Assembly: GCA_029260215.1 (NCBI GenBank)
Contig: JAJDDQ010000051.1
Coordinates: 62,001 to 126,000, forward strand
DNA: 64,000 nucleotides
Direction of reading: 5' to 3'
Source of the DNA: Phycisphaerae bacterium
GTDB lineage: Bacteria; Planctomycetota; Phycisphaerae; UBA1845
Below, one piece after another: positions 10,359-18,774 of the stretch; position 1 is the first letter of the stretch; each line of letters begins with the position of its first letter. Both the position numbers and the translations under genes were made by a program. Under the pieces are notes generated by a model. That model worked only from the letters and a program-made list of their open reading frames with translations. It ran no database searches and had not been told where the DNA came from.

Positions 10359-11858
10359 TTATGCGACCGGGACGGGTTCGTTGGCTTCGGTTTTTTTCGC
10401 GGTTGCGGTTGATGGTGTTGGCGACGGTGTGCGGGTTGGTTTTGATTGTTCGCATTCCGCGTCGTGGCGACCTGTGGCTGCGGATCGGTTGATGCCGTCC
10501 AGGGCGGCGACTTTGTAGCATTCCGCGAGCGTGGGGTAGTTGAAGACATTCTGGATGAAGTAATCGATGGTCCCGCCGAAGGTGATGACGGATTGGCCTA
10601 TGTGGACAAGCTCGGTTGCGCCTTCGCCCAGGATGTGTACTGAGAGCAGCTTTCGTGTGGTGGGGTCGAACAGCAGTTTGAGCATTCCATTCTGGTCGCC
10701 GACGAGGTGGCCTCTTGCGATTTCGCGGTAGCGTGCGATGCCGACTTCGTAGGGGACCAAAGCTTTGGTCAATTCTTCCTCGGTTTTTCCGATCATTGAA
10801 ATTTCGGGAATGGTGTAGATGCCGTAAGGCATGAGTGCTGGTTTCGCCTGGACGGGCAGTCCAAAGGCGAACGAGGTTGCGCGGCGGCCCTGCTCTGCGC
10901 TGGTTGACGCGAGGGAGGGGAATCCGATGACGTCACCGGCCGCGAAAATGTGGGGGACTTCGGTTCGGAACTGTTCGTCGACTCGGATTCTTCCGCGTTC
11001 ATCTGCGGTGAGGCCTGCGGATTCGATGTCGAGTTCGAGGGTGTTGCCGCCTCGTCCTGTCGAGAACATGAGAGTTTGGGCGTTGATTTCCTTGCCGCTT
11101 TGGAGGATGGCTGTGACGCTGTTTTGTTCGTCTCGTACTTCGGCGACTGCTTCGCCGAGGCGGAGGCGGATGCGCATTTGGCGCATGAGGTACTGGAGGG
11201 CTTCGGAGAGTTCGGCGTCGATGAATTCGAGTAGTCGGGGTCGCTGTTCGATGAGGGTGACGCGCACGCCGAGGGTGGCCATCGTGCAGGCGTACTCCAC
11301 GCCGATGACGCCGCCGCCGACGATAATGATGGATTTTGGCACTTTGGTCAGTTTCAGGACGCCGTCGGAGTCGACCACTCTTCCGTTTTGAAAGGGAATG
11401 TTCGCGGGCCTCGCGGGGACGGTGCCGGTGGCGATAACGATGACGTCGGCTTGGATTTCCTCGACGCCGCCCATAGAGCCGATGCGGATGGTGTTTGCGT
11501 CGAGGAATCTGGCGTGGCCGAAGAGCAGGTGGACGTTGTTGCGTTGCATCTGAGCTTTGACGACATCGACTTCGTGCCGGATGACGTGGGCGCTGCCCTG
11601 GATGAGGTCGGCCATGCTGATGTTGCGTTTGACGAGGTAGCTTGCTCCGTAGACGCCGCGCATGCGGTATCCGGTCAGGTGCATCGCGGCTTCGCGGAAG
11701 GCTTTGGAGGGGATGGTGCCGGTGTGGATGCAGACGCCGCCGACGTAGTTTTCATGTTCGATGGCGACGACGCGTTTTCCATTCTTGGCGGCGTTGATGG
11801 CGGCTTTTTGCCCTGCCGGCCCTGTCCCGATAACAGCCAAGTCGTATTTTGAAGTCAC
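10359..11858 (-). CDS. sthA: Soluble pyridine nucleotide transhydrogenase (Si-specific)
   Basis: FAD-dependent flavoprotein that transfers reducing equivalents between NADPH and NAD+ in the cytoplasm. It has the FAD-binding GTGPAGQKAA near residue 11, the NAD(P)-binding GGGVIGVEYA near 182, the second FAD motif HIFAAGDVIG, and a C-terminal dimerisation domain. The active-site region reads GGVCIHTGTIPSK: only one cysteine where lipoamide dehydrogenase and glutathione reductase have two, which is the SthA signature. A roughly 35-residue Pro/Thr/Ala-rich tail after the normal end is unusual. ATG 11858 has an AGGAGAT ribosome binding site. It lies 75 bases downstream of the ABC permease gene on the same strand and may be co-transcribed. 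Confidence 0.92.
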   Translation of the reverse strand: MTSKYDLAVIGTGPAGQKAAINAAKNGKRVVAIEHENYVGGVCIHTGTIPSKAFREAAMHLTGYRMRGVYGASYLVKRNISMADLIQGSAHVIRHEVDVVKAQMQRNNVHLLFGHARFLDANTIRIGSMGGVEEIQADVIVIATGTVPARPANIPFQNGRVVDSDGVLKLTKVPKSIIIVGGGVIGVEYACTMATLGVRVTLIEQRPRLLEFIDAELSEALQYLMRQMRIRLRLGEAVAEVRDEQNSVTAILQSGKEINAQTLMFSTGRGGNTLELDIESAGLTADERGRIRVDEQFRTEVPHIFAAGDVIGFPSLASTSAEQGRRATSFAFGLPVQAKPALMPYGIYTIPEISMIGKTEEELTKALVPYEVGIARYREIARGHLVGDQNGMLKLLFDPTTRKLLSVHILGEGATELVHIGQSVITFGGTIDYFIQNVFNYPTLAECYKVAALDGINRSAATGRHDAECEQSKPTRTPSPTPSTATAKKTEANEPVPVA

Positions 11859-11933
11859 GGTCCGATCTCCTTCGCGCGTTTTGATCCTACGGAAGAAGTA
11901 TCGGTAGGGGCGGCGCGTGGACTGAGCGGCGGG

Positions 11934-12785
11934 TCAGTCTGCGTCCGAGTTTGGCGAAACGGCGTCTGGAAAGAACCGTTGTCCCATAAGGAAGATTGCC
12001 AGGAGCGGGATTGTGGAGATGACGGTGGCGGCCATGAGCAGATTGATCCACGTGCCGGCGAGGGTCTGGTACATGCGAAGCCCGAGGGAGACGGGGAAGG
12101 TGTTGAAGTCTGACAGGTACATCAAGGGTCCGAAAAAAAATCGCCAGTGGAGCATGAAACTGAGCGAGGCGGCTGTGACGACGACGGGGCGGGCGGTGGG
12201 CATCATGACGTATCGGTAGCACTGCCACGGCGAGGCACCGTCGAGTTCGGCGGCTTCGGCGAGCGGTTTGGGGATTGATTTGAAGAATTGGCGGAAGAGG
12301 AAGATGTTGAACGCGCCGCCGCCGAGCCACGCGGGCACGATCAGGGGTTTGTATGTGCCGATCCAGCCGAGTGCGTCGAAGAGCATGAATTGCGGGATGA
12401 AGAGGATTTGGGACGGGAGGATCAACGTCGCGATCAGTGCGGTGAACCAGAGGCGCCGGTAGGGCAGGTTCAGGTTCGCGAGGGCGTAGCCGGCCATCGA
12501 CGACGTGAGGACTGCGCCGAAGGCGGCTGTTGTGCTGATGAGGGTGGAGTTGACCATGAATCGGGCGAAGGGCAGGGTGCGGAATACTTCGACGTAGTTC
12601 GTCCAGCGAGGTTGCGACGGCAGGAGTGGTGCGTTGGCGTCGTAAACGCGCTCGAGCGGTTGGAGCGAGGTCAGCAGGCAGGCGATGAGCGGCAGGGCGA
12701 ACAGCGTCGCCACCACGCACAGGGCGGTATAGGTTAGCACTGTGCGCCATGATCGGTTTGGTTTTGTGTTGACTTCAATTTTCAT
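11934..12785 (-). CDS. Carbohydrate ABC transporter permease (MalG-like)
   Basis: Inner-membrane subunit of a CUT1-type sugar importer. The 283-residue sequence has about six hydrophobic segments and the cytoplasmic EAA loop (EAAELDGASPWQCYRYVMMP) that docks on the ATPase. It is the last gene of a leftward operon after a MalF-like permease and a binding protein; repeat B lies in the gap before it. No MalK-type ATPase is encoded nearby, so a shared ATPase from elsewhere in the genome is presumed. The transported sugar is unknown. Confidence 0.88.
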   Translation of the reverse strand: MKIEVNTKPNRSWRTVLTYTALCVVATLFALPLIACLLTSLQPLERVYDANAPLLPSQPRWTNYVEVFRTLPFARFMVNSTLISTTAAFGAVLTSSMAGYALANLNLPYRRLWFTALIATLILPSQILFIPQFMLFDALGWIGTYKPLIVPAWLGGGAFNIFLFRQFFKSIPKPLAEAAELDGASPWQCYRYVMMPTARPVVVTAASLSFMLHWRFFFGPLMYLSDFNTFPVSLGLRMYQTLAGTWINLLMAATVISTIPLLAIFLMGQRFFPDAVSPNSDAD

Positions 12786-12845
12786 GTTGCGTGCATGGAG
12801 TAATTCGACAGTTTTGTGGGGAAACGGTTTTCTGCGGAAGAGCAG

Positions 12846-12873
12846 ACCGCTCCCTTACGGTCACGGCTCTGAT
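12846..12873 (+). repeat. Dispersed palindromic repeat B, copy 1
   Basis: Reads ACCGCTCCCTTACGGTC then ACGGCTCTGAT, differing from 14841-14868 at two positions. It can fold with GACCG pairing to CGGTC around an 8-base loop. It lies in the 108-bp gap between the two permease genes. Confidence 0.65.
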
Positions 12874-12893
12874 AGGGAGTTTCGGACAGGTTC

Positions 12894-13877
12894 TTAGTAA
12901 ATTGGTGCATGTTGTGATTGCGATACGTAATAGATTCGCTTGCGCGTGAAGACGAATAATGAGCCGGCGGTGATCGCCAGAATGCAGAATAGAATCCAAC
13001 AGAGTGCGGCTGCGTAGCCCATGCGGTAGGGCGCGTCGAACGCGGTTCGGTAGACGTTAAGCATGTAGAACAGCAGGCCGTCGCGTTGGGAGCGGTTGTA
13101 GAGCAGGTAGCTTTGGTCGAAGGCCTGCATGGCGAATACCCATCCGACGATAAGGTTGAAGAGAATAGCCGGCGAAAGATGCACGAGGGTCACGTGTCGG
13201 AAGCGTGAGGCTGTTCCCGCGCCGTCGAGTCGGGCTGCTTCGTGCAGCGAGCGGGGGATGCGTTGCAGTGCTGCCAGGAAAACGAGCATGCTCCCGCCGC
13301 CGAGCCAGAGATGCAGCAGAACGAGTGCGGGCTTGCAGGCTGTGGGGGAATAGAGCCAATCGGGTGTGGGCCAATCGGTGGTGCCGGTCGTGTTTACGAT
13401 CCTGACGACGGGGTCAAGCACGGCGTAGGCCAGGTTCATGCAGCGGTTCATCAGGCCGAAGCGCGGATTGAATATCCAGCCGGCGATCATGATGGTGGCG
13501 ACTCCGCCGAGCATGTAGGGGAGCATCAGGATTGTTCGGAAGATTCGGATGCCGCGGAGGCGTGCGTTGGCCAACAGGGCGAGTGCGAGGGAGACGATCA
13601 GTCCGAGGGGAACCGCCAGAGCGGAGTAGACGAGGCTGTTGGTGAGGGATTTTGTGAATTCGTCGTCCAATTCGTGATAGTTGGCTGTCCCGACCCACTC
13701 GATGCCGTCGCTGAAAGACAGCCCGTCCCAGCGTGTGAACGAGAGTATCAGCGATGCGAACATGGGTCCGATTGAGAGGATCACCAATCCCGCAAGCCAC
13801 GGGGCGGCGAAGAGCAGGGCGTGCCGCTTACGGCTGTGCGGTTCGGGCTTCGTTGGTCGGCGTTTTGAAGCGATCAT
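12894..13877 (-). CDS. Carbohydrate ABC transporter permease (MalF-like)
   Basis: Partner permease of the MalG-like protein. The 327-residue sequence has a basic N-terminus, six or more membrane segments and an EAA loop (HEAARLDGAGTASRFRHVTL). Its ATG overlaps the stop of the upstream binding-protein gene as ATGA (13874-13877), so translation is coupled. The periplasmic stretch between residues 140 and 200 is longer than usual for the family. Confidence 0.88.
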   Translation of the reverse strand: MIASKRRPTKPEPHSRKRHALLFAAPWLAGLVILSIGPMFASLILSFTRWDGLSFSDGIEWVGTANYHELDDEFTKSLTNSLVYSALAVPLGLIVSLALALLANARLRGIRIFRTILMLPYMLGGVATIMIAGWIFNPRFGLMNRCMNLAYAVLDPVVRIVNTTGTTDWPTPDWLYSPTACKPALVLLHLWLGGGSMLVFLAALQRIPRSLHEAARLDGAGTASRFRHVTLVHLSPAILFNLIVGWVFAMQAFDQSYLLYNRSQRDGLLFYMLNVYRTAFDAPYRMGYAAALCWILFCILAITAGSLFVFTRKRIYYVSQSQHAPIY

Positions 13878-15346
13878 GGTTCAAACGACTCGCGAATTGC
13901 GTCATCTTCGGCCAATGCGCCGAGAAATGCGTGGGCGTCTACGTGTTCCGGTTCTCCGATCCATTTTTCGAGGTGTCTCCCGATGGCACGGTCGACACGG
14001 ACGAACTCAGGCCAATCCGGTTGAAGGCGCGCGTAGCTCAGGGCGGTGATGAACGATGTTCTTCGATCGTCGGTTGGTTGACCGAGAAACTCCGGCAGTG
14101 ATTCGTTTAGCGCGGGGAGTGCTCGGCCGGTGCGCGCGATGATTCCCTGGGCCTCTGATGAGAGGCAGAAACGCACGAATGCCCGCGCGTTGCGTTGAGC
14201 AGCCTGACCTCGCGTGCCGCTGATGCACAGGCCGTCCCACGTGATGCGTGTTGCCCGGATTCCGTTCGGGCCTGTGGGGATGGTCATGACGATGTAGCGA
14301 TCTCGCAAGCGTGTTTTGGCGAGGAACGGCTGAAACCAGGGGCCGTTGACGCACATGCCGACTTTTCCGGAGAGGAATCCGACGTCCTGAATGATTTGCG
14401 GTAAGTCTGACGGCTTCGGGCACACGCGGCGTGTGGCGGCTAACTCGCGGTAGAAGTCGAAGGCGTGTTCGGCGTTGGGGCCGATCAGTTGCCATGTTGT
14501 TGTGGCGTCGTTGGTGAGTCGCGCGTCGAAGGACCAGATGAATGGTATGTAGTACAGCCATCGCGGTCGCCAGAATCCGAAACGGTCGAGTCGGCCGTCG
14601 TTGTTTTCGTCGTAGGTCATGGCCTCCGCCAACTGTTGAAAGTCGGTCATGGTCCAGTCGTCGGGGGGTGACGGGTTGAGGATTCGTCCTCGGCGGACGG
14701 CTTCTTCGTAGCAGTCGAGGTTGAGGTAGATCAGGAGGTTTCCGCCGGAGACGGGCAGGGCGTGGAGTGTGTTGTCGCGTGTATGGGGGGTTTCTTGCGC
14801 GTTGGGTTTGTTTGGCGTTGGTTTTCTTTTACTTGCGAAACCGCTCCCTGACGGTCGCGGCTCTGATTGGTTTGTTGTGTGCGTTGGCGCTCTCTTGCTT
14901 TTTTCGCTTTTGAATTGAAAGGCTTGGATCGCGGTTGGTGCGAAGTTTTCGAGTCCGATTGCATCGGCCAAGTCGTCGATGGGTTGAAAGTGGGGGGCGA
15001 GTCTGCGGTAGGGTGCCAATTGCATGAGGACTATGTCGGGCAGTGTTTTGGAGAGAATCTGCCGGCGGATTTTCGAATCGTATCGGCCGTACCATCCGGG
15101 GATGAATTCCTGTTTGATGGTGATTGTCGGGTTCGCGGTTTCGAATGCGTCGATGAGTTTCCGCCAGAGGGTGTAGTCCTCGTGGCTGCCGAAATGTGCG
15201 AAGCGGATTTGGTTAGGATTTTCAGTGGGCCTGTAGCGGGCGATGGTGTCCGCGAACAGCCACCAAGTCGCGGCGGCGATCAGGATGAGTTGGGCGGTTC
15301 GCCGCAGCACGGGGATCAGTTTTCGAGAACCTCGATGCGCGTGCAT
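13874..15346 (-). CDS. Extracellular sugar-binding protein of an ABC transporter, with a repeat-derived insertion
   Basis: Type 1 solute-binding protein that should capture a sugar for the downstream permeases. The N-terminus has one hydrophobic helix (residues 15-32) without a lipobox cysteine, suggesting an uncleaved anchor. Family features include FETANPTITIKQEF, the hinge region HALPVSGGNLLIYLNLDCYEEAV, and GKVGMCVNGPWF. Between the normal ...PTAIQAFQF and NTLHALPV there is an extra segment of about 45 residues (146-190), rich in K, P, S and T, encoded by 14777-14911. That segment contains repeat B copy 2 in frame. The start overlaps the end of the small upstream gene by 31 bases. Confidence 0.85.
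   Translation of the reverse strand: MHAHRGSRKLIPVLRRTAQLILIAAATWWLFADTIARYRPTENPNQIRFAHFGSHEDYTLWRKLIDAFETANPTITIKQEFIPGWYGRYDSKIRRQILSKTLPDIVLMQLAPYRRLAPHFQPIDDLADAIGLENFAPTAIQAFQFKSEKSKRAPTHTTNQSEPRPSGSGFASKRKPTPNKPNAQETPHTRDNTLHALPVSGGNLLIYLNLDCYEEAVRRGRILNPSPPDDWTMTDFQQLAEAMTYDENNDGRLDRFGFWRPRWLYYIPFIWSFDARLTNDATTTWQLIGPNAEHAFDFYRELAATRRVCPKPSDLPQIIQDVGFLSGKVGMCVNGPWFQPFLAKTRLRDRYIVMTIPTGPNGIRATRITWDGLCISGTRGQAAQRNARAFVRFCLSSEAQGIIARTGRALPALNESLPEFLGQPTDDRRTSFITALSYARLQPDWPEFVRVDRAIGRHLEKWIGEPEHVDAHAFLGALAEDDAIRESFEP
14841..14868 (+). repeat. Dispersed palindromic repeat B, copy 2, inside a coding sequence
   Basis: Same 28-base unit as 12846-12873 with G for T at the loop and G for A in the distal part. 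It lies in frame within the ABC binding-protein gene and is translated from the minus strand as NQSEPRPSGSGF. The wider foreign segment is about 14777-14911. Confidence 0.75.
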
Positions 15347-15567
15347 CGGTCGAGTATCAGCCGGGAGATTTCACCGTCGTCCTTTTGGATTTCGATTCGC
15401 AGGAGCCAGAGTTTACTGTCTTTGGCGTGGGTGAACCATGAGCCTGTGGTTTGGGGTTCGGCTGACAGGATCGTGCCGACGATTTGCGTATCCCAGTTTT
15501 CGTCGCGGCTTTCGATGCGTTGGGTTACTTTGATGCGCATTCCGGGGCGTACGTCGGTTTCGATCAC
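15316..15567 (-). CDS. Small conserved protein of unknown function
   Basis: A compact 83-residue protein beginning MIETDVRPGMRIKVTQRI, with regular beta-like strands and no membrane segment or signal. GTG 15567 is chosen because AAGGAG lies seven bases upstream; a longer start at GTG 15591 would place that ribosome binding site inside the gene. The charged, strand-rich sequence ending in RCTRIEVLEN looks like a small beta-barrel fold. It is the first gene of the leftward ABC operon and overlaps the binding-protein gene by 31 bases. I do not recognise a named function. Confidence 0.75.
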   Translation of the reverse strand: MIETDVRPGMRIKVTQRIESRDENWDTQIVGTILSAEPQTTGSWFTHAKDSKLWLLRIEIQKDDGEISRLILDRCTRIEVLEN

Positions 15568-15723
15568 GGGCGTTCTCCTTGCCTTGGACACCGTGTTGCG
15601 GTTTGGGCGATATTATACTCAGGTGATCGACTTATGAATACCGGGGTCCGTTTTGGTGTCGCGATGCATGAATTCCGTGTTTTTCCGAATCTTCGCTTGA
15701 TGGGGTTGCTTGTGGGTTTGGGA

Positions 15724-15751
15724 CGTGTCGCACGCGACACGGCTAAGCGGG
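15724..15751 (+). repeat. 28-bp palindromic repeat D, copy 2
   Basis: Identical over 28 bases to 4725-4752, with a similar GGGTTTGGGA-type lead-in. The palindromic part is CGTGTCGC-AC-GCGACACG. Confidence 0.7.
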
Positions 15752-15813
15752 CGGGGGTGATACGGGATGCGAACGGCGTGACTTGCTACATCGGGAATGT
15801 TTTCAGGCGATCC

Positions 15814-15856
15814 AAGAACCCCCCTCGATCCCCCCTTTGCAAGGGGGGAAGGAAGT
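15814..15856 (+). repeat. 43-bp palindromic repeat C, copy 1
   Basis: Nearly identical to 23192-23234. The core is CCCCCCTTTGCAAGGGGGG, a perfect inverted repeat around TGCA, preceded by AAGAACCCCCCTCGAT. An inverted, shorter copy lies inside alaS at 47041-47070. Confidence 0.8.
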
Positions 15857-15903
15857 CGGGCGAGTGTAGCAGAAGGGGCGATGGGATTGCGGGTCGGGTT
15901 GCT

Positions 15904-18753
15904 GTGGGACGTGGCGGGTTTGTGATTGTTTGCGTTGTTTTGTTTCTTGCGACGATGTGTTGTGCGGCTGGCGAGGGTGATTCTCGTCGGGCGCTGGAAC
16001 GTGCGGACGGGTTGCGCATGGCTGGTGGTTATGCGGAGGCTGTCGAGGCCTATGGGGAGTTGGTGGGCGATTCGTCCGTTGGCCTGCGTGCGACTTGTGG
16101 TCGGGCTTGGTGTCTGCTTGAGACCGGTCGATACGCGGAGGCTGCGGAGGGATTGGAATCCGTGGGCGCGCGGGGGAAGGCTGACGCTCTTTGGCTGCGG
16201 ACTTCGGCGGACGTTGCGTTCACGCTTGGGCGTTACGATGAGGCGATTGAGCATTTGAAGTCGGCGGTGGAGACGGGCGGCGCGGATGTTCAGTCGTTGC
16301 AGAAGCTCGGCGAGGCGTTTGAGTATGTCGGTCGGCGTGAGGCGGCTGTGGCGGTCTATGCGCGAATTGACAAGCGCGTCGGCAGGGGTTTGCCGGAGCG
16401 GGCTGACGAGCTTGCTTCGGCTGCGGTGGGGTTTCTTCGGTACAGTGCTCTGACGCGGCATGCGCAGTTGACGGAGCGTACGCGTTATGCGTTGCAGGAT
16501 ATGTTGCAGCGGGCTTATCAGACGGTTGATCGTGGGTATTGGCCTGCGCGTGTGATGGCGGGGGAGATTCTGCGATCGAAATTTCGCGGGGATGATGCCG
16601 CGAAAGATTTTGAGGCTGCGCTGCGTATCAATCCGAATCTGGCTGCCGCGCAATTGGGTTTGGCGCGGGTGGCGTTGGATCGTTGGAATTTCGAGCGTGT
16701 GGAGAAGCATCTTGCGCTTGCGCGGGAGGCGAATCCCAATTCGCCGGAAGCGCATCGCGTTGAGGCGGCTTTGCGGCTTATCGAGCGACGCTATGTTCCG
16801 GCGACTGAGTCGGCGGCGCGGGCGCTGGCGATCAATGGGCGGGATATTGAAGCGCTGGGCTATGCTGCGGCGGCTGCGTATTGCGTGAACGATTCCGCGG
16901 TGGTCGAGGCCTATCGCAAGCGAGCGGAGAAGGTCAGTGCGTGTCCGTCGGCGTTTCACCGCATTATGGGTGATACGCTGGGGGGGCTGCGGCAGTACGC
17001 GGAATCGGAGTCTGCTTATCAGCGGGCGATCAAATGCGACCCAACCGATCCGCACACGCACGCGGAACTCGGTTTGATGTACATGCAGTGGGGCGAGGAG
17101 GCGAAGGCTGAGGCTGCGCTGGCTGCTGCCTGGGAGCTTGACGAGTTCGACGCGCGCACGCTTAACACGCTGAACCTGCTTCGGGAAATCGCAACGCTCG
17201 AAACGCTTGAGACAGCTCACTTCGTCATCAAGTTTCGCGAAGAGACCGATGCGGTGCTGGCTCCGTATTTGGCCGAGTATCTTGAGGGTATTCACGCGGA
17301 GTTGAGTGAAGATTTCGCCTGGGATCCGAAGCAGAAGACCATTATTGAATTGCTGCCGACGCATCGGATGTTCGGCGTGCGCATCACGGGTAAGCCGTGG
17401 ATTCATACGGTCGGTGCCTGCACGGGTCGGGTAATCGCGCTGGAGTCGCCGCGTGTCGATGTGGCGACGCAGGGGCGGTACAACATCGCCCGTGTTTTGC
17501 GACACGAGTTTACGCATACCGTCACGCTCGGGGCTACGGGCAACCGTATTCCACATTGGCTTACGGAGGGGTTGGCTGTCATGCAGGAGGATACGCCTCG
17601 TTCGTGGGTCTGGCGACTGCTGCTCGTGGATGCGCTTCGCCGTGAGGAGCTTTTCACGCTGGCATCGATCGATTGGGGGTTCATGCGCCCGCGAAAGCCG
17701 ACCGATCGCTCGATGGCGTACGCGCAGAGCGAGTGGATGTGCCAGTTCATTGTGGATCGGTTCGGGTATGCGTCGGTTGATCGTATGCTGGCTGGCTATG
17801 CGGAGCGACTGTCGCAGCCGCAGGTGTTGAAGAAGGTGCTCGGGCTGACGCGGGAAGCGTTTGACTCTGCGTTTGTCGAGTGGGCGCGGGAGGATGCTCT
17901 TGCGTGGGGGCTTGATTTGACGCCGGTGGAGGATGTCGCCGCGCTGGCGTCGACGATCGATGAGTCGGTGGCGGACGCGGTCGCGCGTTTGGCGAAGGCG
18001 CATCTGGACGCGGGGGATTTACCATCCGCGCTTGCGTCAGCCAGTCGCGCTGTCGAATTGGACGACGGTAGTGTGCTTGCGGCGCGTGTGCTGACGGAAG
18101 TTTTGTGGGCGCTTCGGGAGTCGGCTGAGGACGATGCGTCGCGCGATCGCGTGGACGAGCGATTGGCTGTTGCGGCTGATCGTTTGCTGAAATTGGATGA
18201 GTCGAAGTGGATCGCGTCGAAGGCGTTGGGGACGATCGCGTTGCGACGGCAGCGGTTCGATGAGGCGGGGACGCACTTTGAGCGATCGAAACGATTGCTG
18301 CCGCTCGATCCGTCTTCCGACAAGTCGCTGGCGGGTGTGCGTCTCTCGCAGGGGCAATCGGACCGTGCGATCGAGTCTCTTCGTGCGCTCGCCGCAGTCG
18401 AGGAGGACGACCCGGAAATCCCGGCGTACCTGGCGCGTTTCCTGGTTGTTGACGGGCGGTTGGCTGAGGGGCGGTATTGGTACAAGCAGGCGATTTACAT
18501 CGATGCGTTCAACGCGGGATTGCATCGGTGCTTGGCCGACGTTTGTGTAAAGTTCGACGATCACGCGTGTGCTGCGATGGAGTATCGTGCTCTTTCCGTG
18601 CTGGAGCCTGATGTTTTGTCGCATCTGGAAAACGCGGCCCGGTCGTATCTTGCGGCGGGGGACACGGTGCGGGCGCGCGAGTTTGCGCGTCGCGCGATTG
18701 CGAAGAATCCCGAGTCGATTGTGGCTGACCTCGCGCGGGAGGCGGAGCAATAG
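15904..18753 (+). CDS. Secreted TPR protein with an embedded HExxH metallopeptidase-like domain
   Basis: A protein of about 949 residues that should be exported: GTG 15904 gives GRGGFVIVCVVLFLATMCCA followed by AGEGD, a good signal peptide. The frame is open to 15484, but the upstream part is repeat DNA, so 15904 is preferred although no ribosome binding site is evident. Residues ~25-420 and ~650-949 are tetratricopeptide repeats (RYDEAIEHLKSAV, YAESESAYQRAIKCDPT). Between them lies a gluzincin-like domain with HEFTH, followed 22 residues later by the likely third zinc ligand in WLTEGLAV; this is the pattern of MA-clan 'peptidase MA-like' domains. It may be a periplasmic protease or scaffold; the substrate is unknown. 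Confidence 0.85.
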   Translation: MGRGGFVIVCVVLFLATMCCAAGEGDSRRALERADGLRMAGGYAEAVEAYGELVGDSSVGLRATCGRAWCLLETGRYAEAAEGLESVGARGKADALWLRTSADVAFTLGRYDEAIEHLKSAVETGGADVQSLQKLGEAFEYVGRREAAVAVYARIDKRVGRGLPERADELASAAVGFLRYSALTRHAQLTERTRYALQDMLQRAYQTVDRGYWPARVMAGEILRSKFRGDDAAKDFEAALRINPNLAAAQLGLARVALDRWNFERVEKHLALAREANPNSPEAHRVEAALRLIERRYVPATESAARALAINGRDIEALGYAAAAAYCVNDSAVVEAYRKRAEKVSACPSAFHRIMGDTLGGLRQYAESESAYQRAIKCDPTDPHTHAELGLMYMQWGEEAKAEAALAAAWELDEFDARTLNTLNLLREIATLETLETAHFVIKFREETDAVLAPYLAEYLEGIHAELSEDFAWDPKQKTIIELLPTHRMFGVRITGKPWIHTVGACTGRVIALESPRVDVATQGRYNIARVLRHEFTHTVTLGATGNRIPHWLTEGLAVMQEDTPRSWVWRLLLVDALRREELFTLASIDWGFMRPRKPTDRSMAYAQSEWMCQFIVDRFGYASVDRMLAGYAERLSQPQVLKKVLGLTREAFDSAFVEWAREDALAWGLDLTPVEDVAALASTIDESVADAVARLAKAHLDAGDLPSALASASRAVELDDGSVLAARVLTEVLWALRESAEDDASRDRVDERLAVAADRLLKLDESKWIASKALGTIALRRQRFDEAGTHFERSKRLLPLDPSSDKSLAGVRLSQGQSDRAIESLRALAAVEEDDPEIPAYLARFLVVDGRLAEGRYWYKQAIYIDAFNAGLHRCLADVCVKFDDHACAAMEYRALSVLEPDVLSHLENAARSYLAAGDTVRAREFARRAIAKNPESIVADLAREAEQ

Positions 18754-18774
18754 ACTATGCGTGGCGGTGCGTTG

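Larger units (their letters stand above)
15568..15903. other. Intergenic region carrying repeats D and C
   Basis: About 336 bases between the divergent small gene and the TPR/peptidase gene. It holds repeat D copy 2 (15724-15751) and repeat C copy 1 (15814-15856). The plus-strand frame of the downstream gene happens to be open through the whole region, but the encoded residues (for example NPPRSPLCKGG from repeat C) look like translated repeat DNA. Promoters for both directions are expected here, but I cannot place them. Confidence 0.6.

Noticed and set aside
15619-18003. A 794-codon open frame on the minus strand opposite the TPR gene
   Set aside because: It is antisense to a gene with clear TPR and zinc-site motifs; its product is Arg/His/Gln-rich without any recognisable domain. 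High GC removes stops from antisense frames.
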